The translations under genes were made by a program, and so were the position numbers. From NCBI GenBank assembly GCA_002753395.1, contig PEAB01000005.1, positions 1 to 64,000 of the forward strand: a stretch of DNA of 64,000 bases, given 5' to 3'. Position 1 is the stretch's first letter; every line of letters begins with the position of its first letter. The notes below the pieces were generated by a model. The model ran no database searches, was not told the origin of the DNA, and saw nothing but the letters and a program-made list of their open reading frames with translations. Below, piece after piece: positions 17,324-25,701 of this stretch. The DNA comes from Nitrospirae bacterium MYbinv3. Its GTDB lineage: Bacteria; Nitrospirota; Thermodesulfovibrionia; Thermodesulfovibrionales; Magnetobacteriaceae.

Positions 17324-18055
17324 CTACCTTCTGTAAGTAGAGTTGCTGACTTGTGGTTGAATGTAGTAACCATTGTTTGCTGCTTGGTTGTAATTACCGT
17401 TATTACTCTGTGTTTTGTTGTAGTCGTAAGTGTTTCCTGGTTGACTGTTAGCATCACTGTTACCAGTACGTACGTCAACCTTGACTACGATAGAGGGTTT
17501 ATGTTTATTGCCACTACCGCTACCATCGCCTCTGCTCCAGTTACCGCCGTTGCCACTACCGCTACCATCGCCTCTGCCGCCGTAGCCACCGTTGCTACTA
17601 CCACTACCATCGTCTCTGCCGCCGTAGCCACCGTTGCTACTACCGCTACCATCGCCTCTGCTGCCGTAGCCACCGTTGCTACTACCGCTACCATCGCCTC
17701 TGCTGCCGTAGCCACCGTTGCTACTACCGCTACCATCGCCTCTGCTGCCGTAGCCACCGTTGCCACTACCGCTACCATCGCCTCTGCTGCCGTAGCCACC
17801 GTTGCTACTACCGCTACCATCGCCTCTGCCGCCGTAGCCACCGTTGCCACTACCGCTACCATCGCCTCTGCCCCAGTTACCGCCTGATGTCTCTAAACCT
17901 CCATTAGCAGATGGTATTGCCTTAGTAACAATACTAACAATACGCTCGAAAATATCAAGCGCTCTATTTTCACCATCGTCAGCCATAGCATATTGTTGCG
18001 TCCCTAAACATGCTGTTCCTACCAGAAGCAATCCTATCAGTATTTTCTTCATCAT
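17324..18055 (-). CDS. Secreted Gly/Ser-rich repeat protein
   Basis: A 243-residue exported protein. Signal peptide at 1-25 (KKILIGLLLVGTACLG, cut after AMA). A short helical segment follows, then nine tandem 14-residue repeats of the form GGYGSRGDGSGSSN (residues 58-183), then a polar tail rich in Asn/Gln with YNKTQSNNGNYNQ. The composition suggests a flexible, extended surface or matrix polymer; the repeated D-G-S-G could bind Ca, but there is no RTX nonapeptide. ATG 18055 follows AAGGAG. It leads the run of secreted cassette proteins on the same strand. No homologous family is recognised. Confidence 0.75.
   Translation of the reverse strand: MMKKILIGLLLVGTACLGTQQYAMADDGENRALDIFERIVSIVTKAIPSANGGLETSGGNWGRGDGSGSGNGGYGGRGDGSGSSNGGYGSRGDGSGSGNGGYGSRGDGSGSSNGGYGSRGDGSGSSNGGYGSRGDGSGSSNGGYGGRDDGSGSSNGGYGGRGDGSGSGNGGNWSRGDGSGSGNKHKPSIVVKVDVRTGNSDANSQPGNTYDYNKTQSNNGNYNQAANNGYYIQPQVSNSTYRR
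17507..17884 (-). repeat. Nine 42-bp tandem coding repeats
   Basis: Nine in-frame units of 42 bases encode GG(Y/N)(G/W)(S/G)RGDGSGS(S/G)N. Units differ at only a few bases, so copy number may vary between strains by slippage or recombination. The long open frames on the other strand and in the third frame here are by-products of the repeat. Confidence 0.9.
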
Positions 18056-18112
18056 TTTTAAAATACTCCTTACACCATATTTGGATCTCAGATGCTAAAC
18101 ATCTAATTAATA

Positions 18113-18140
18113 ATGATATAGTACAGCATGAGAATGTAAT
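18113..18140 (-). promoter_or_regulatory. Weak candidate promoter before the secreted-protein run
   Basis: On the minus strand ATTACA (18140-18135), a 16-base spacer and TATCAT (18118-18113), 58 bases before ATG 18055. The -35 box is poor. Because a CRP-family regulator is encoded just upstream, activator dependence is possible. An inexact TTGA-N2-ATCAA palindrome lies near 18200-18212. Confidence 0.3.
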
Positions 18141-18273
18141 AACGCTGTAATCTTGCACACAAGAAAAATGCTATTTTAAGTAATATTTTGACTTATAACT
18201 TATTGATGCTCAAGGAATTATCAACATTAAAGACAGAATATCTAACATCGTAGAGATATCCCTGGATATCAGG

Positions 18274-19182
18274 CTATAAAATTAAATCGTCTTTCAGAAA
18301 CTCTGGATGGAAACATATGGTGTGGTCATTAAAGATTGTAATCTCTCCGTCATTCAGCCACTTGTTTAATGTCTTTGTGACTGTTTCCCTTGTTAGGGCA
18401 GACATATCTGCAATCTCTTGATGAGTGAGCCTTAACTGCACATTTACGCAATTATCAAGCTCTTTTCCATGTTTCTTTAATAAAAGTGTAAACAGGAGCT
18501 TAATCCTTTGTGCTGCATTGCCTTGACTAAGGACTTCAATTTTATCCGTTGCATTTCGGATTATGGAACAAAGCATCTTCAGAAAGTTAGCATTTACTGT
18601 TTTGTATGAATCTATTATGGATTTGAATTCATCTTTTCCTAATAAGGCTATAATCGACTTTTCTCTGGCAACGATGGTTGCAGATGTAGTATCACCGTCA
18701 AAGACAGATAACTCCCCAAATGAGCTTCCTTCTTTATGGATAGCAAGTATAACCTCTTTACCATACTCTGTAATTATAAAGATTTTTACTTGACCTTTAA
18801 GAACAATATAAATGAATTCATTTGATTCTTCTTGTGATAAAATAGTATCGCCCTTTTCAAAGCTTTTAATGAGCATCTTGTCAAGAATATCAAGTAATTC
18901 CTCATCAGACAATGAGCGAAAAATCTCTATATTTTTGATATCTTCAAGTATATCAGCATTATAAGCACGTTTACATAGACTTACAGACATATTTATGACA
19001 TTTTTCTTATGTTTGTCTTTAAATTCAGTAAACTCAAAAGCTGCTTTTCTAATATATACTGCTGTTTCTAATCCATTTTCCTTAGCAATTTGTTTAATAC
19101 GATGATATTCATCATCATTGAAACGAACAATGATACTTTTACTACGCTTTTTCTTTTCTTTAATATCATTATGCTTGTTCAC
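18274..19182 (-). CDS. CRP/FNR-family regulator with N-terminal ribbon-helix-helix domain
   Basis: About 302 residues. From the GTG start at 19182, residues about 12-50 resemble a ribbon-helix-helix/MobC-like DNA-binding segment (KSIIVRFNDDEYHRIKQIAK, YIRKAAFEF). A cyclic-nucleotide-binding beta barrel follows (FEKGDTILSQ, FIYIVLKGQVKIF, GSSFGELSVFDG, SATIVARE), then a CRP winged helix at the end (LTHQEIADMSALTRETVTKTL). The barrel lacks the FNR cysteine set and an exact cAMP-pocket RxS, so the ligand is unknown. The frame runs on to 19251 inside repeat element B, so the first 23 codons are probably not translated. It probably regulates the secreted-protein genes downstream, by position only. 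Confidence 0.75.
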   Translation of the reverse strand: MNKHNDIKEKKKRSKSIIVRFNDDEYHRIKQIAKENGLETAVYIRKAAFEFTEFKDKHKKNVINMSVSLCKRAYNADILEDIKNIEIFRSLSDEELLDILDKMLIKSFEKGDTILSQEESNEFIYIVLKGQVKIFIITEYGKEVILAIHKEGSSFGELSVFDGDTTSATIVAREKSIIALLGKDEFKSIIDSYKTVNANFLKMLCSIIRNATDKIEVLSQGNAAQRIKLLFTLLLKKHGKELDNCVNVQLRLTHQEIADMSALTRETVTKTLNKWLNDGEITIFNDHTICFHPEFLKDDLIL

Positions 19183-19236
19183 GCCTGTATAATTTACAAT
19201 ACCCTTAATTATTTTGACAATGCTACAAGAATATCT

Positions 19237-19337
19237 GGTAGTCCTGCACAAGTAATGGTGACCGTAAACTTAACACCCTCCCCTAACCCCTCCCATCAAG
19301 GGAGAGGATTGAATATAACTACCTCTTCAGGACTACC
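19237..19337. mobile_element. Small repeat element B (copy 2)
   Basis: GGTAGTCCTGCA at 19237-19248 and an inverse end CTTCAGGACTACC at 19325-19337, with the same CCTCCCCTAACCCCTC core as the other copies. It sits about 55 bases upstream of the CRP-like gene start and therefore inside its promoter region. The rest of 19338-19458 shows nothing. Confidence 0.75.
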
Positions 19338-19458
19338 GAATATTTGCAGCAATTCTCAATGAAAATACTTGTAATTTGCCTCCTTATATTCTCAGAAATG
19401 CAAATTTATGCTCAGTCATAAATCCACACATGCACGAGACATCACTTTATTGAAATTT

Positions 19459-21078
19459 CTACCATTGCACACCTTGTTTTTTTAGGAAATCTCTGGCCTC
19501 TTGAGAACCAAGACGAGCTGCGGTCTTAAAGTCATTCATGGCCTGCAGGTCGTTGCCAGTGGCACTATGCGCAACAGCTCTGGAATAAAAGGCCTTGGGG
19601 TCTTGTGGGTCCAACTCAATTGCCGTATCAAAGTCCTCGATGGCTTGACTTATGGAATGTATCTGTTTATATGCCAAGCCACGAAAGAGGTATGCCATAG
19701 CGTATCTAGGGTTTAAGGCAATAGCCTTATCGAGGTCATCAACGGATTGAGGGATCTTACCTATATCATAGTAATAAAACCCCCTGTAAAAGTAGGCTAC
19801 AGGCAGTTGTGGATTTAACTCAATTGCCTTATTGTAGTCATCAATGGCCTGTTGGTTTTTACCAAGCTTCTTGTAAGAAGAACCGCGATTTATGTATGCC
19901 TCGGTGTATTCCGGGTTTAACTCGATGGCCTTACTAACGGCGTCTATTGACTCTTGATACTTTTTATCAAGAAAGAGTCTTCTGCCCCTTTCAAACCAAT
20001 CATCAGCCGTTAACATTTCTTCGCCACTACGGGAAGGCGTCAATGGAAGTGGAGAAGGTTCAACAACAGTCTCTGTGCGTTGTTCAGAAGGGATAACAGC
20101 TGGGGTTTTTTGTGTAAGATTTTTTTTGAATTCTAAGTTGAAACCAGCAATATATAAGGTAAACAAGATAATCATCAGTACAAACAAGAAGACAAAAAAC
20201 CCAACCCTGTTGTCGTTGACTCGCCCATGTGAGACGACCAGGTCGAGTCTTTCATCCCAGGTTGTTTTTTTGCTTTTTAAGAGTATTAAGTAAGACATAA
20301 AGTTGCTAAGAAAGAACAACCCAGGAATCCCTACAGCCTCTCCCATAAACCATATAAACATGCCGCGTTTAAAAAACACATTGAAGTTTGGTATAGTACC
20401 ATCAAGCCTGCGTACCCTTATGCGCAGAATAGACTTCCCAGGTGTAGTCCCAAAGGTCGACATCACAACGGCCTCGAATATAAACCACAGGGGTAGGGTC
20501 ACGCCAATTAAGACCAACGGATTTACCTTTTTTGTTAGTTCAGGAGAGAAGATACGCATTGTGAAAAACATGATGACACCAATCACAATTAAATCGAAAT
20601 ACCTCGCCCAAAAACGCATCCACGGTCTTGGCACCGTGCTATAAGGTACACCCTCGTCGGGTACAGGGCGCGATGCAGGGCGTTGTGGTTTCTCCTTTAT
20701 GGTTTTCTGCTTATTGAATCTCTCTGTATTGTCTGTCTGTGCGGTTTTTGTTTCTTTTTCAGTTGTAGAAAAAGGCTTTTCTGTTTTATAAGTAGCATTA
20801 GTAAATTTCTCACTTCCAGCGTTATCTGGTTTTAGTTTACTCTCTTTTTTTGCTGCGTTTTCTTTAAAGTACGCATTTATAGCGTCATAGGCTATATTTA
20901 TATCTGTCAATTTAGCCTCAGCCTTTTTTTGTAGAGCGGGGTCATGGGTAAACCGATCAGGATGCCACACCTTTGCTAGATCACGGTAGGCGTGTTTTAC
21001 CTCTTCCATAGAGGCGTCCACACTTACTCCCAGGGTTTGATAGTAGCTCTTGATATCTTTGGTCACAGTCTGTAACAC
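19459..21078 (-). CDS. J-domain, RDD membrane domain and TPR fusion protein
   Basis: A 539-residue protein. The N-terminal J domain at about 10-72 has HPD at 39-41, the motif that stimulates Hsp70 ATPase. A charged Lys/Thr-rich linker follows, then an RDD domain at about 145-290 with several TM helices (RPWMRFWARYFDLIVIG, FGTTPGKSILRIRVRRLDG), one more TM at about 298-318, and four to five TPRs from about 355 to 525 (AIELNPEYTEAYINRGSSYK and repeats). It is probably an inner-membrane co-chaperone with the J domain in the cytoplasm. The three-domain combination is unusual. ATG 21078. Confidence 0.85.
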   Translation of the reverse strand: MLQTVTKDIKSYYQTLGVSVDASMEEVKHAYRDLAKVWHPDRFTHDPALQKKAEAKLTDINIAYDAINAYFKENAAKKESKLKPDNAGSEKFTNATYKTEKPFSTTEKETKTAQTDNTERFNKQKTIKEKPQRPASRPVPDEGVPYSTVPRPWMRFWARYFDLIVIGVIMFFTMRIFSPELTKKVNPLVLIGVTLPLWFIFEAVVMSTFGTTPGKSILRIRVRRLDGTIPNFNVFFKRGMFIWFMGEAVGIPGLFFLSNFMSYLILLKSKKTTWDERLDLVVSHGRVNDNRVGFFVFLFVLMIILFTLYIAGFNLEFKKNLTQKTPAVIPSEQRTETVVEPSPLPLTPSRSGEEMLTADDWFERGRRLFLDKKYQESIDAVSKAIELNPEYTEAYINRGSSYKKLGKNQQAIDDYNKAIELNPQLPVAYFYRGFYYYDIGKIPQSVDDLDKAIALNPRYAMAYLFRGLAYKQIHSISQAIEDFDTAIELDPQDPKAFYSRAVAHSATGNDLQAMNDFKTAARLGSQEARDFLKKQGVQW

Positions 21079-21143
21079 CTAAAGCATCTAAATGGAATTT
21101 TTAGTAATAGCTCACCCCTCCCCTTGACCTCATTATTTCGCAT

Positions 21144-21171
21144 GTTTATACACAATGTTTCAATCGTATAC
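21144..21171 (-). repeat. Repeat module S, copy 2
   Basis: Same 28-base module as at 4412-4439, on the minus strand with no substitution that I can see. A short CCCCTTGACCTCATTATT remnant of repeat R lies beside it (21120-21137). Confidence 0.55.
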
Positions 21172-21212
21172 AGAACCATTACAATTTTTAACATTTGATG
21201 TGAAAGGTGGAT

Positions 21213-21602
21213 TTATTTTTTGCATAATGTATAATAATACTCCTCAAACATCGTATCCGGCACGATGTTAATAGCGGAGGATGACTCAGTCGTCGTAGAG
21301 CTTTTACCATCTTTTTGCTTTATGTGAGCTTGAATGAACCTTATTGTCCTATTAGTACAGCTTATTTCATTAAGATAACTTGATTCAGACCACTTTGTCT
21401 CTTTTGGTGGAAATATCTGTATAGACCAGAACCGGACAGTATCCTTATTTACGTAAGTAACGGTTAGCGAGTCATAGTAAAACTTAACCTCATCCACCGT
21501 CCCTATAAATTTCCATCGTGCATCTAATGCCATAGCATTGTTTACTAAGAAGACGATGCCTAACACCAGCGACACTATTACCGGTTTGATTACTGGATTC
21601 AT
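21213..21602 (-). CDS. Secreted protein, surface-adhesin-E-like
   Basis: A 129-residue exported protein with signal peptide at 5-25 (cut after AMA). The mature part, RWKFIGTVDEVKFYYDSLTV, then VRFWSIQIFPP, and a C-terminal TMFEEYYYTLCK, follows the surface-adhesin protein E pattern: W-x-x-(I/V)-(G/S) opening, FYYD, V-(R/W)-x-W, and a paired Cys near the end. Two cysteines (about 83 and 127) could form the family disulfide. Adhesion is known for the Haemophilus member only; here the role is open. Confidence 0.6.
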   Translation of the reverse strand: MNPVIKPVIVSLVLGIVFLVNNAMALDARWKFIGTVDEVKFYYDSLTVTYVNKDTVRFWSIQIFPPKETKWSESSYLNEISCTNRTIRFIQAHIKQKDGKSSTTTESSSAINIVPDTMFEEYYYTLCKK

Positions 21603-21670
21603 AACTGTTATATCACAAAAATTAGAAACGAGTAGTATACATTTATATTAGCTTAAACTCTCTTGATTAT

Positions 21671-21838
21671 GCAAGGGTGGCGCATAAGAAAGTCGTGGGT
21701 TTTTTCAAAGAAGGAGTGGCTCTGCCCACTGTCGCATGGGTTCGCATCCCCTCCCCTCAGACCCCTCCGCAAGGGGACCAGTCCCCTTGACCCCATTAAA
21801 GTATGTTTTTGTTCTCATAAGTTTCTTATGTGCCCTGC
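21671..21838. mobile_element. Small repeat element C (copy 1) carrying repeat R
   Basis: Ends are related inverted repeats: GGCGCATAAGAAAGTCGTGG at the left and, inverted, GGGCACATAAGAAAC at the right. The inside holds an inverse copy of repeat R with the GCATGGGTTCGCATCCCC tail and CAAGGGGACCAGTCCCCTTG palindrome (21722-21797). The second C copy is at 41002-41133. No gene is seen in 21603-21902. Confidence 0.6.
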
Positions 21839-21902
21839 AAGGGGAAACCTCCTCCGTTTGGTCAAAACAGAAGGAGGTAACAAGCATGAGTATATAAGCC
21901 TT

Positions 21903-22484
21903 TTATTGTATCTTATTTGGGCCAATTATTTTTTCTATGAGCTCAAAGTTAGCCCCTTGGACAAGTTGACCGTTGACTATCAACGTTGGAGTAGATGTTA
22001 CAGACACGTTTTCAGCCATCTTCTTATGTTCTTCAAGCATTTGGTCTGTATTAGGATTCTTACATGAAGGAATTTTTTCCTTATCATACTTACCGCTCAT
22101 AACGTCTTCGAGGGCCTTTGCCTGGTTTTTTGAACACAGAATGAACTTTGATTTCTCCATAGCCTGTGGATGTAACTGGGTTAAAGGATATAAGAAAACG
22201 TATCTGGTGACATCCTTTCTTTTATTCATATAATCAGCTAATTTTCTGCAATAAGGACAATCAGGATCTGTGAATTCCACAACTATGTTTCTACCCATCC
22301 CAACCCTGATAGCCTTGTCAATTACTATATTAACCTGTTTTGTCTGCCCTGCCGCAGGTGAAGCAACATCAGCAGACTCTGCAACCCACCCTGCTTGCGC
22401 AGATACAAAGAGACTGATCCACATACTCGCTATCCCTATATTGAGAGCCTTCACTACAACCGCCAAAAACTTTTTACTCACCAA
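21903..22484 (-). CDS. DsbC-like periplasmic thiol-disulfide protein
   Basis: A 193-residue exported thioredoxin-fold protein. Signal peptide at about 8-31. Active site CPYC at 76-79 in VEFTDPDCPYCRK, the cis-Pro loop in STPTLIVNGQLVQG near 165, and a second Cys pair in the helical insert (LCSKNQ, PSCKNP). It lacks the N-terminal dimerisation domain of true DsbC, so it may be a monomeric oxidoreductase or reductant. The surrounding secreted proteins are very Cys-rich and would need such an activity. ATG 22484. Confidence 0.85.
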   Translation of the reverse strand: MVSKKFLAVVVKALNIGIASMWISLFVSAQAGWVAESADVASPAAGQTKQVNIVIDKAIRVGMGRNIVVEFTDPDCPYCRKLADYMNKRKDVTRYVFLYPLTQLHPQAMEKSKFILCSKNQAKALEDVMSGKYDKEKIPSCKNPNTDQMLEEHKKMAENVSVTSTPTLIVNGQLVQGANFELIEKIIGPNKIQ

Positions 22485-22584
22485 TCAATTCCTCCTTTAG
22501 TTTGATTCTTCATAGCTTACGAATAGTATATAGAGTTCAATGGCAGTTGGTCAAGAGAGCCAAGCACTTAGTGTAACCATCGCT

Positions 22585-25041
22585 CTATTTCAAGGTGCTT
22601 AGGTTACGTTGAGCTCCGGCATGGTTGGGATCTAATTTAAGGGCGGTCGTAAACTCTTGTTTAGCTTGTTCTATTTTACCTTGCAAGCGAAGGCACAGAC
22701 CAAGATTACTATGTGCATCGGCATAATCAGGTTTAATGGATAGCGCCTTGTCTATCTCTTTTAAAGCGTCATCTAATTTACCTTGTTTCCCGTAAACGAC
22801 TCCAAGGTTGTTATGTGCCTCTGCGTAGTTTGGGTTTAGCTCTATTGCCATAGAGTATTCCGTAGCCGCATCCGTCAGGTTACCTTGCTGCTCGTGTATT
22901 TCACCAAGCTTAAAATGTACTATATGTTCACTTATGTTCTTAGAATTATATTCCAACGCAGTTTTACATGCACTGCTTGACTCAACCTCTCGTCCTAACA
23001 TTTTATAGACGTCGCATAGTCTTAAGAACATGGTAGGATCTGGTTTATCTTGTGTTATGGCCTGTCCTTTTTCATATTCAACTAAAGCCTCTTCTAATTT
23101 TTTTTGCTTCAAAAATGTATCACCTAAAGCAACATAGATTCTACCAAGCTTTGGGTTTAGAAGGGCTGCGGATCGAAATTCGTGAATAGCCTCCTCAAAA
23201 CGATCCAGATCCACATACACCAGACCAAGATAATATCTTGGCATAACAAGACTACTATTTAATGCAGTGGCCTTTTTAAACGATTTTACTGCATCGTCAA
23301 TACGTTTTTGATTCACATACAATAAGCCAAGCCGGATATGAGCTTCAGTATCATTAGGTTCATATATTAAACTTTCGTTTAGCTCTTTAATTGCATCCTC
23401 ATATTTTCCCTTTTTAATGTAAGTTGATACTAAGTTATCTCGTGTTAGTGGATAATGAGTAAGACCAAAAAGAGGATTTAAACTTTTTGCCTCTTTAAAT
23501 TCGGCGATAGCCTTATCATATTCTAACTCATTAAAGTATGCAACTCCAAGATTGATGTGTGCAAAAATGCTTGTTGGCAGCTTTTTTATATTGTCTTCAT
23601 ATAGCGTGATTGGAGATTGCCATATACGGTTTCTGTTATACGTCATAGCTGTAAAAGTAAGAGATAATATTACAAGAAATATTGCTAAATACGCTGTAAG
23701 CTTTTCTGAAGTTTTAACACTTATCAACATAAATAATGCAGTAACAATAGCAATAAAAAAACCTATTGACGCCAAATACACCCTATATTCTAAGAGCATC
23801 CAATTACTAAGCGGGATTATGCTCGACTGTGGGGATATCGCTGTAAAAAACCATAATACCCCAAATGATATGAAAAGTAAATCCCTACTTTTTTTGCATT
23901 GGCCATTTCTTGTTTTATTATATAAATATGCAGCAAAGACAAAAATTGCTAAAAGCACAATAAAAGAGAGATAAACACGAGGTTCCCAAAATGTAAGAGA
24001 TACAGGATAATCATAAATTAGTGTTAAGTTTATAGGAAAGAAAAGCATTCTTATGTAGGTGAGTAGAACTCCAAACTGTGTGAAGAGATTTTGGCGCCAA
24101 CCTAAAGCAATTGGGCTTGAAGTAACGTTATGTACATTATTCACAGATAAATCCGCTGCAGGTTCGCTGGTTTCATTTGCTACAATACTGTTAGATTGAT
24201 TAACTACATATGCGTTCGATATATTCTCTAAAGGTTTATTATTTACCCTCTCCCAATAACCACTGGATGATAAAAATATGATTGGGATGATCACAAAAAA
24301 AGGTAAGCATTTCAAAAGGCGTTTGAATGGTTTTCCTGAAAAAAATGCAAATTCAGTTAGTGTGATTATAACAGGCAAGGTAACTATGATTTCTTTCGTT
24401 AGTGATGCAGCTATAGCTATAAACAAAGTCAGCAGATAATACAAATAGGATTTGATACTATGGGGTTTTTTATCCTTATGCTTAACCTTTATAGATGGAT
24501 GCTTAATAGGTTTTTCATTAAGATTTAAGAATCTCCATTTAATATACGAAATCAGTGTTAGTAAATAAAACAATGTAGCAAGGAGGGTAGTTCTTTGGAT
24601 AATAAGTGTCACTGCCTGTTGTTGCATTGGATGGCTTACAAACAAGAGTGCAACTAAAAAAGGGATGTAGCGTTTATGTGTAGGTGTACTATTTGTAGGT
24701 TCCTCAGGCGATTTCTGATGTGCTTTAAAGAGGTAAACAAGCAGCCAATATAATAAAAACGAATTAACGATATGAATTAGTATGTTAGTAATGCGATATC
24801 CGGGAATATTAAATTCATGCAGTTTATAGTTTATATAAAATGTAAGGTTAGAAAGATATCTTGTTCCAATGATATGCCCCCGTCCAAAATCATTTATCAC
24901 ATCACTTAAAGCCTCATCATCGAAAATGAGTGGAACGGTAAAACTAGTAGAATATGCTGTGAAACCTACTAAGATAATTAGTAATATTTGAAATATTTTT
25001 TTGTTTAGTAGTTCTGTAAACTTTTTTAATAATCCGATCAT
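22585..25041 (-). CDS. TMTC-like polytopic membrane protein with C-terminal TPRs
   Basis: About 818 residues. About ten TM helices fill the first 470 residues, with an early FDDEALSD acidic loop and HPMQQQAVTLIIQR. About nine TPRs follow (NPNYAEAHNNLGVVYGKQG, KPDYADAHSNLGLCLRLQG). The architecture is that of bacterial relatives of TMTC/GT-C mannosyltransferases, so O-glycosylation of exported proteins is possible but not shown. Start ATG 25041 is preferred over ATG 25083 because the paralog at 36987-38936 also begins MIG before the first TM. Upstream 25084-25242 holds a repeat R copy. Confidence 0.8.
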   Translation of the reverse strand: MIGLLKKFTELLNKKIFQILLIILVGFTAYSTSFTVPLIFDDEALSDVINDFGRGHIIGTRYLSNLTFYINYKLHEFNIPGYRITNILIHIVNSFLLYWLLVYLFKAHQKSPEEPTNSTPTHKRYIPFLVALLFVSHPMQQQAVTLIIQRTTLLATLFYLLTLISYIKWRFLNLNEKPIKHPSIKVKHKDKKPHSIKSYLYYLLTLFIAIAASLTKEIIVTLPVIITLTEFAFFSGKPFKRLLKCLPFFVIIPIIFLSSSGYWERVNNKPLENISNAYVVNQSNSIVANETSEPAADLSVNNVHNVTSSPIALGWRQNLFTQFGVLLTYIRMLFFPINLTLIYDYPVSLTFWEPRVYLSFIVLLAIFVFAAYLYNKTRNGQCKKSRDLLFISFGVLWFFTAISPQSSIIPLSNWMLLEYRVYLASIGFFIAIVTALFMLISVKTSEKLTAYLAIFLVILSLTFTAMTYNRNRIWQSPITLYEDNIKKLPTSIFAHINLGVAYFNELEYDKAIAEFKEAKSLNPLFGLTHYPLTRDNLVSTYIKKGKYEDAIKELNESLIYEPNDTEAHIRLGLLYVNQKRIDDAVKSFKKATALNSSLVMPRYYLGLVYVDLDRFEEAIHEFRSAALLNPKLGRIYVALGDTFLKQKKLEEALVEYEKGQAITQDKPDPTMFLRLCDVYKMLGREVESSSACKTALEYNSKNISEHIVHFKLGEIHEQQGNLTDAATEYSMAIELNPNYAEAHNNLGVVYGKQGKLDDALKEIDKALSIKPDYADAHSNLGLCLRLQGKIEQAKQEFTTALKLDPNHAGAQRNLSTLK

Positions 25042-25096
25042 TATATACCAAAGTAAAATAATAATTTGTAATAGTTCACCCATATGTGTATTAAGA

Positions 25097-25194
25097 AGGT
25101 AGGGCTTTGCCCTCCCTCAGACCCACCAACAATGGGATCAGTCCCCTTGACCCCATTATATCGCATGTTTACACACAATGTTCCTATCGTATAC
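25097..25194 (-). repeat. Repeat R (copy) plus module S, copy 3
   Basis: On the minus strand, module S (25194-25167) leads into GGGGTCAAGGGGACTGATCC, and then the AGGGAGGGCAAAGCCCT palindrome at 25097-25120. The order S then R is the same as at 4412-4506. Confidence 0.7.
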
Positions 25195-25242
25195 TGAACT
25201 ATTACAATAATTTTTATAAAGGCGCTATAAATAAACAAATAC

Positions 25243-25701
25243 TTAAAGAACATAATGTGACACCTCTTTAAAGACCTGAGAGTCACCATCCCAAATAAAG
25301 CATTTCACACCACTTATCAATCCTAATCTTACCGAGACCACTACTTGTAGAGCCTGTGGCCACTGAGGTTCTCCAAACACTGTTTGTGCCTCCACATCCT
25401 CCTCTGAAAAATAGGCATCGTGATCAGGATGTGAGTGATAAAACGCTAGGATTTCTTCACCGTTTTGTATGGCCTTTGTGATTACTCGATCTGCCTCCTT
25501 CGGATCAATCGTGTAAGCAATACGGGCAGTACGAGGATATCTAAGCGGGTCTTGTTGATGAAGGTCATTCTGGATGTTCTTGCATATGTGTACGTTTTGT
25601 TTATCTTTCTTTCCTGTAACGATCCCGCAACACTCTTCAGGGTAGATCTCTATCGCATGGGCGTAGATCAACTGATGGGTTTCTTTCTCTATTTTAGTCA
25701 T
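25243..25701 (-). CDS. JAMM/Mec+-like metalloprotease (M67)
   Basis: A 152-residue JAB1/MPN protein. Glu23 in PEECCGIV and the zinc-binding H-x-H-x(7)-S-x-x-D (His89, His91, Ser99, Asp102 in HSHPDHDAYFSEED) form a complete JAMM site. Bacterial members cleave the bond after a Gly-Gly of a ubiquitin-like sulfur carrier; Mec+ of Mycobacterium releases cysteine from CysO-Cys. Its start overlaps the end of the adjacent cysteine synthase gene by 4 bases, so a role in carrier-dependent cysteine synthesis is a strong inference. No sulfur-carrier or MoeB gene is in this window. Confidence 0.85.
   Translation of the reverse strand: MTKIEKETHQLIYAHAIEIYPEECCGIVTGKKDKQNVHICKNIQNDLHQQDPLRYPRTARIAYTIDPKEADRVITKAIQNGEEILAFYHSHPDHDAYFSEEDVEAQTVFGEPQWPQALQVVVSVRLGLISGVKCFIWDGDSQVFKEVSHYVL

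Noticed and set aside
17507-17884. CRISPR-like array of 42-bp repeats
   Set aside because: Units are contiguous with no spacers and encode an in-frame 14-residue repeat after a signal peptide.
17351-17887. Long open frames on the plus strand and in a second minus-strand frame across the repeat
   Set aside because: They are by-products of a repeat whose length is a multiple of three and have extreme Ala/Thr/Val composition with no start signals.
18200-18212. FNR/CRP box near TTGAGCATCAA
   Set aside because: The half-sites are spaced by two bases instead of four, so it does not fit the known operator.
25041-25289. 82-codon frame in front of the TMTC-like gene
   Set aside because: It runs through repeat R and module S and overlaps the JAMM gene; a repeat-derived frame.
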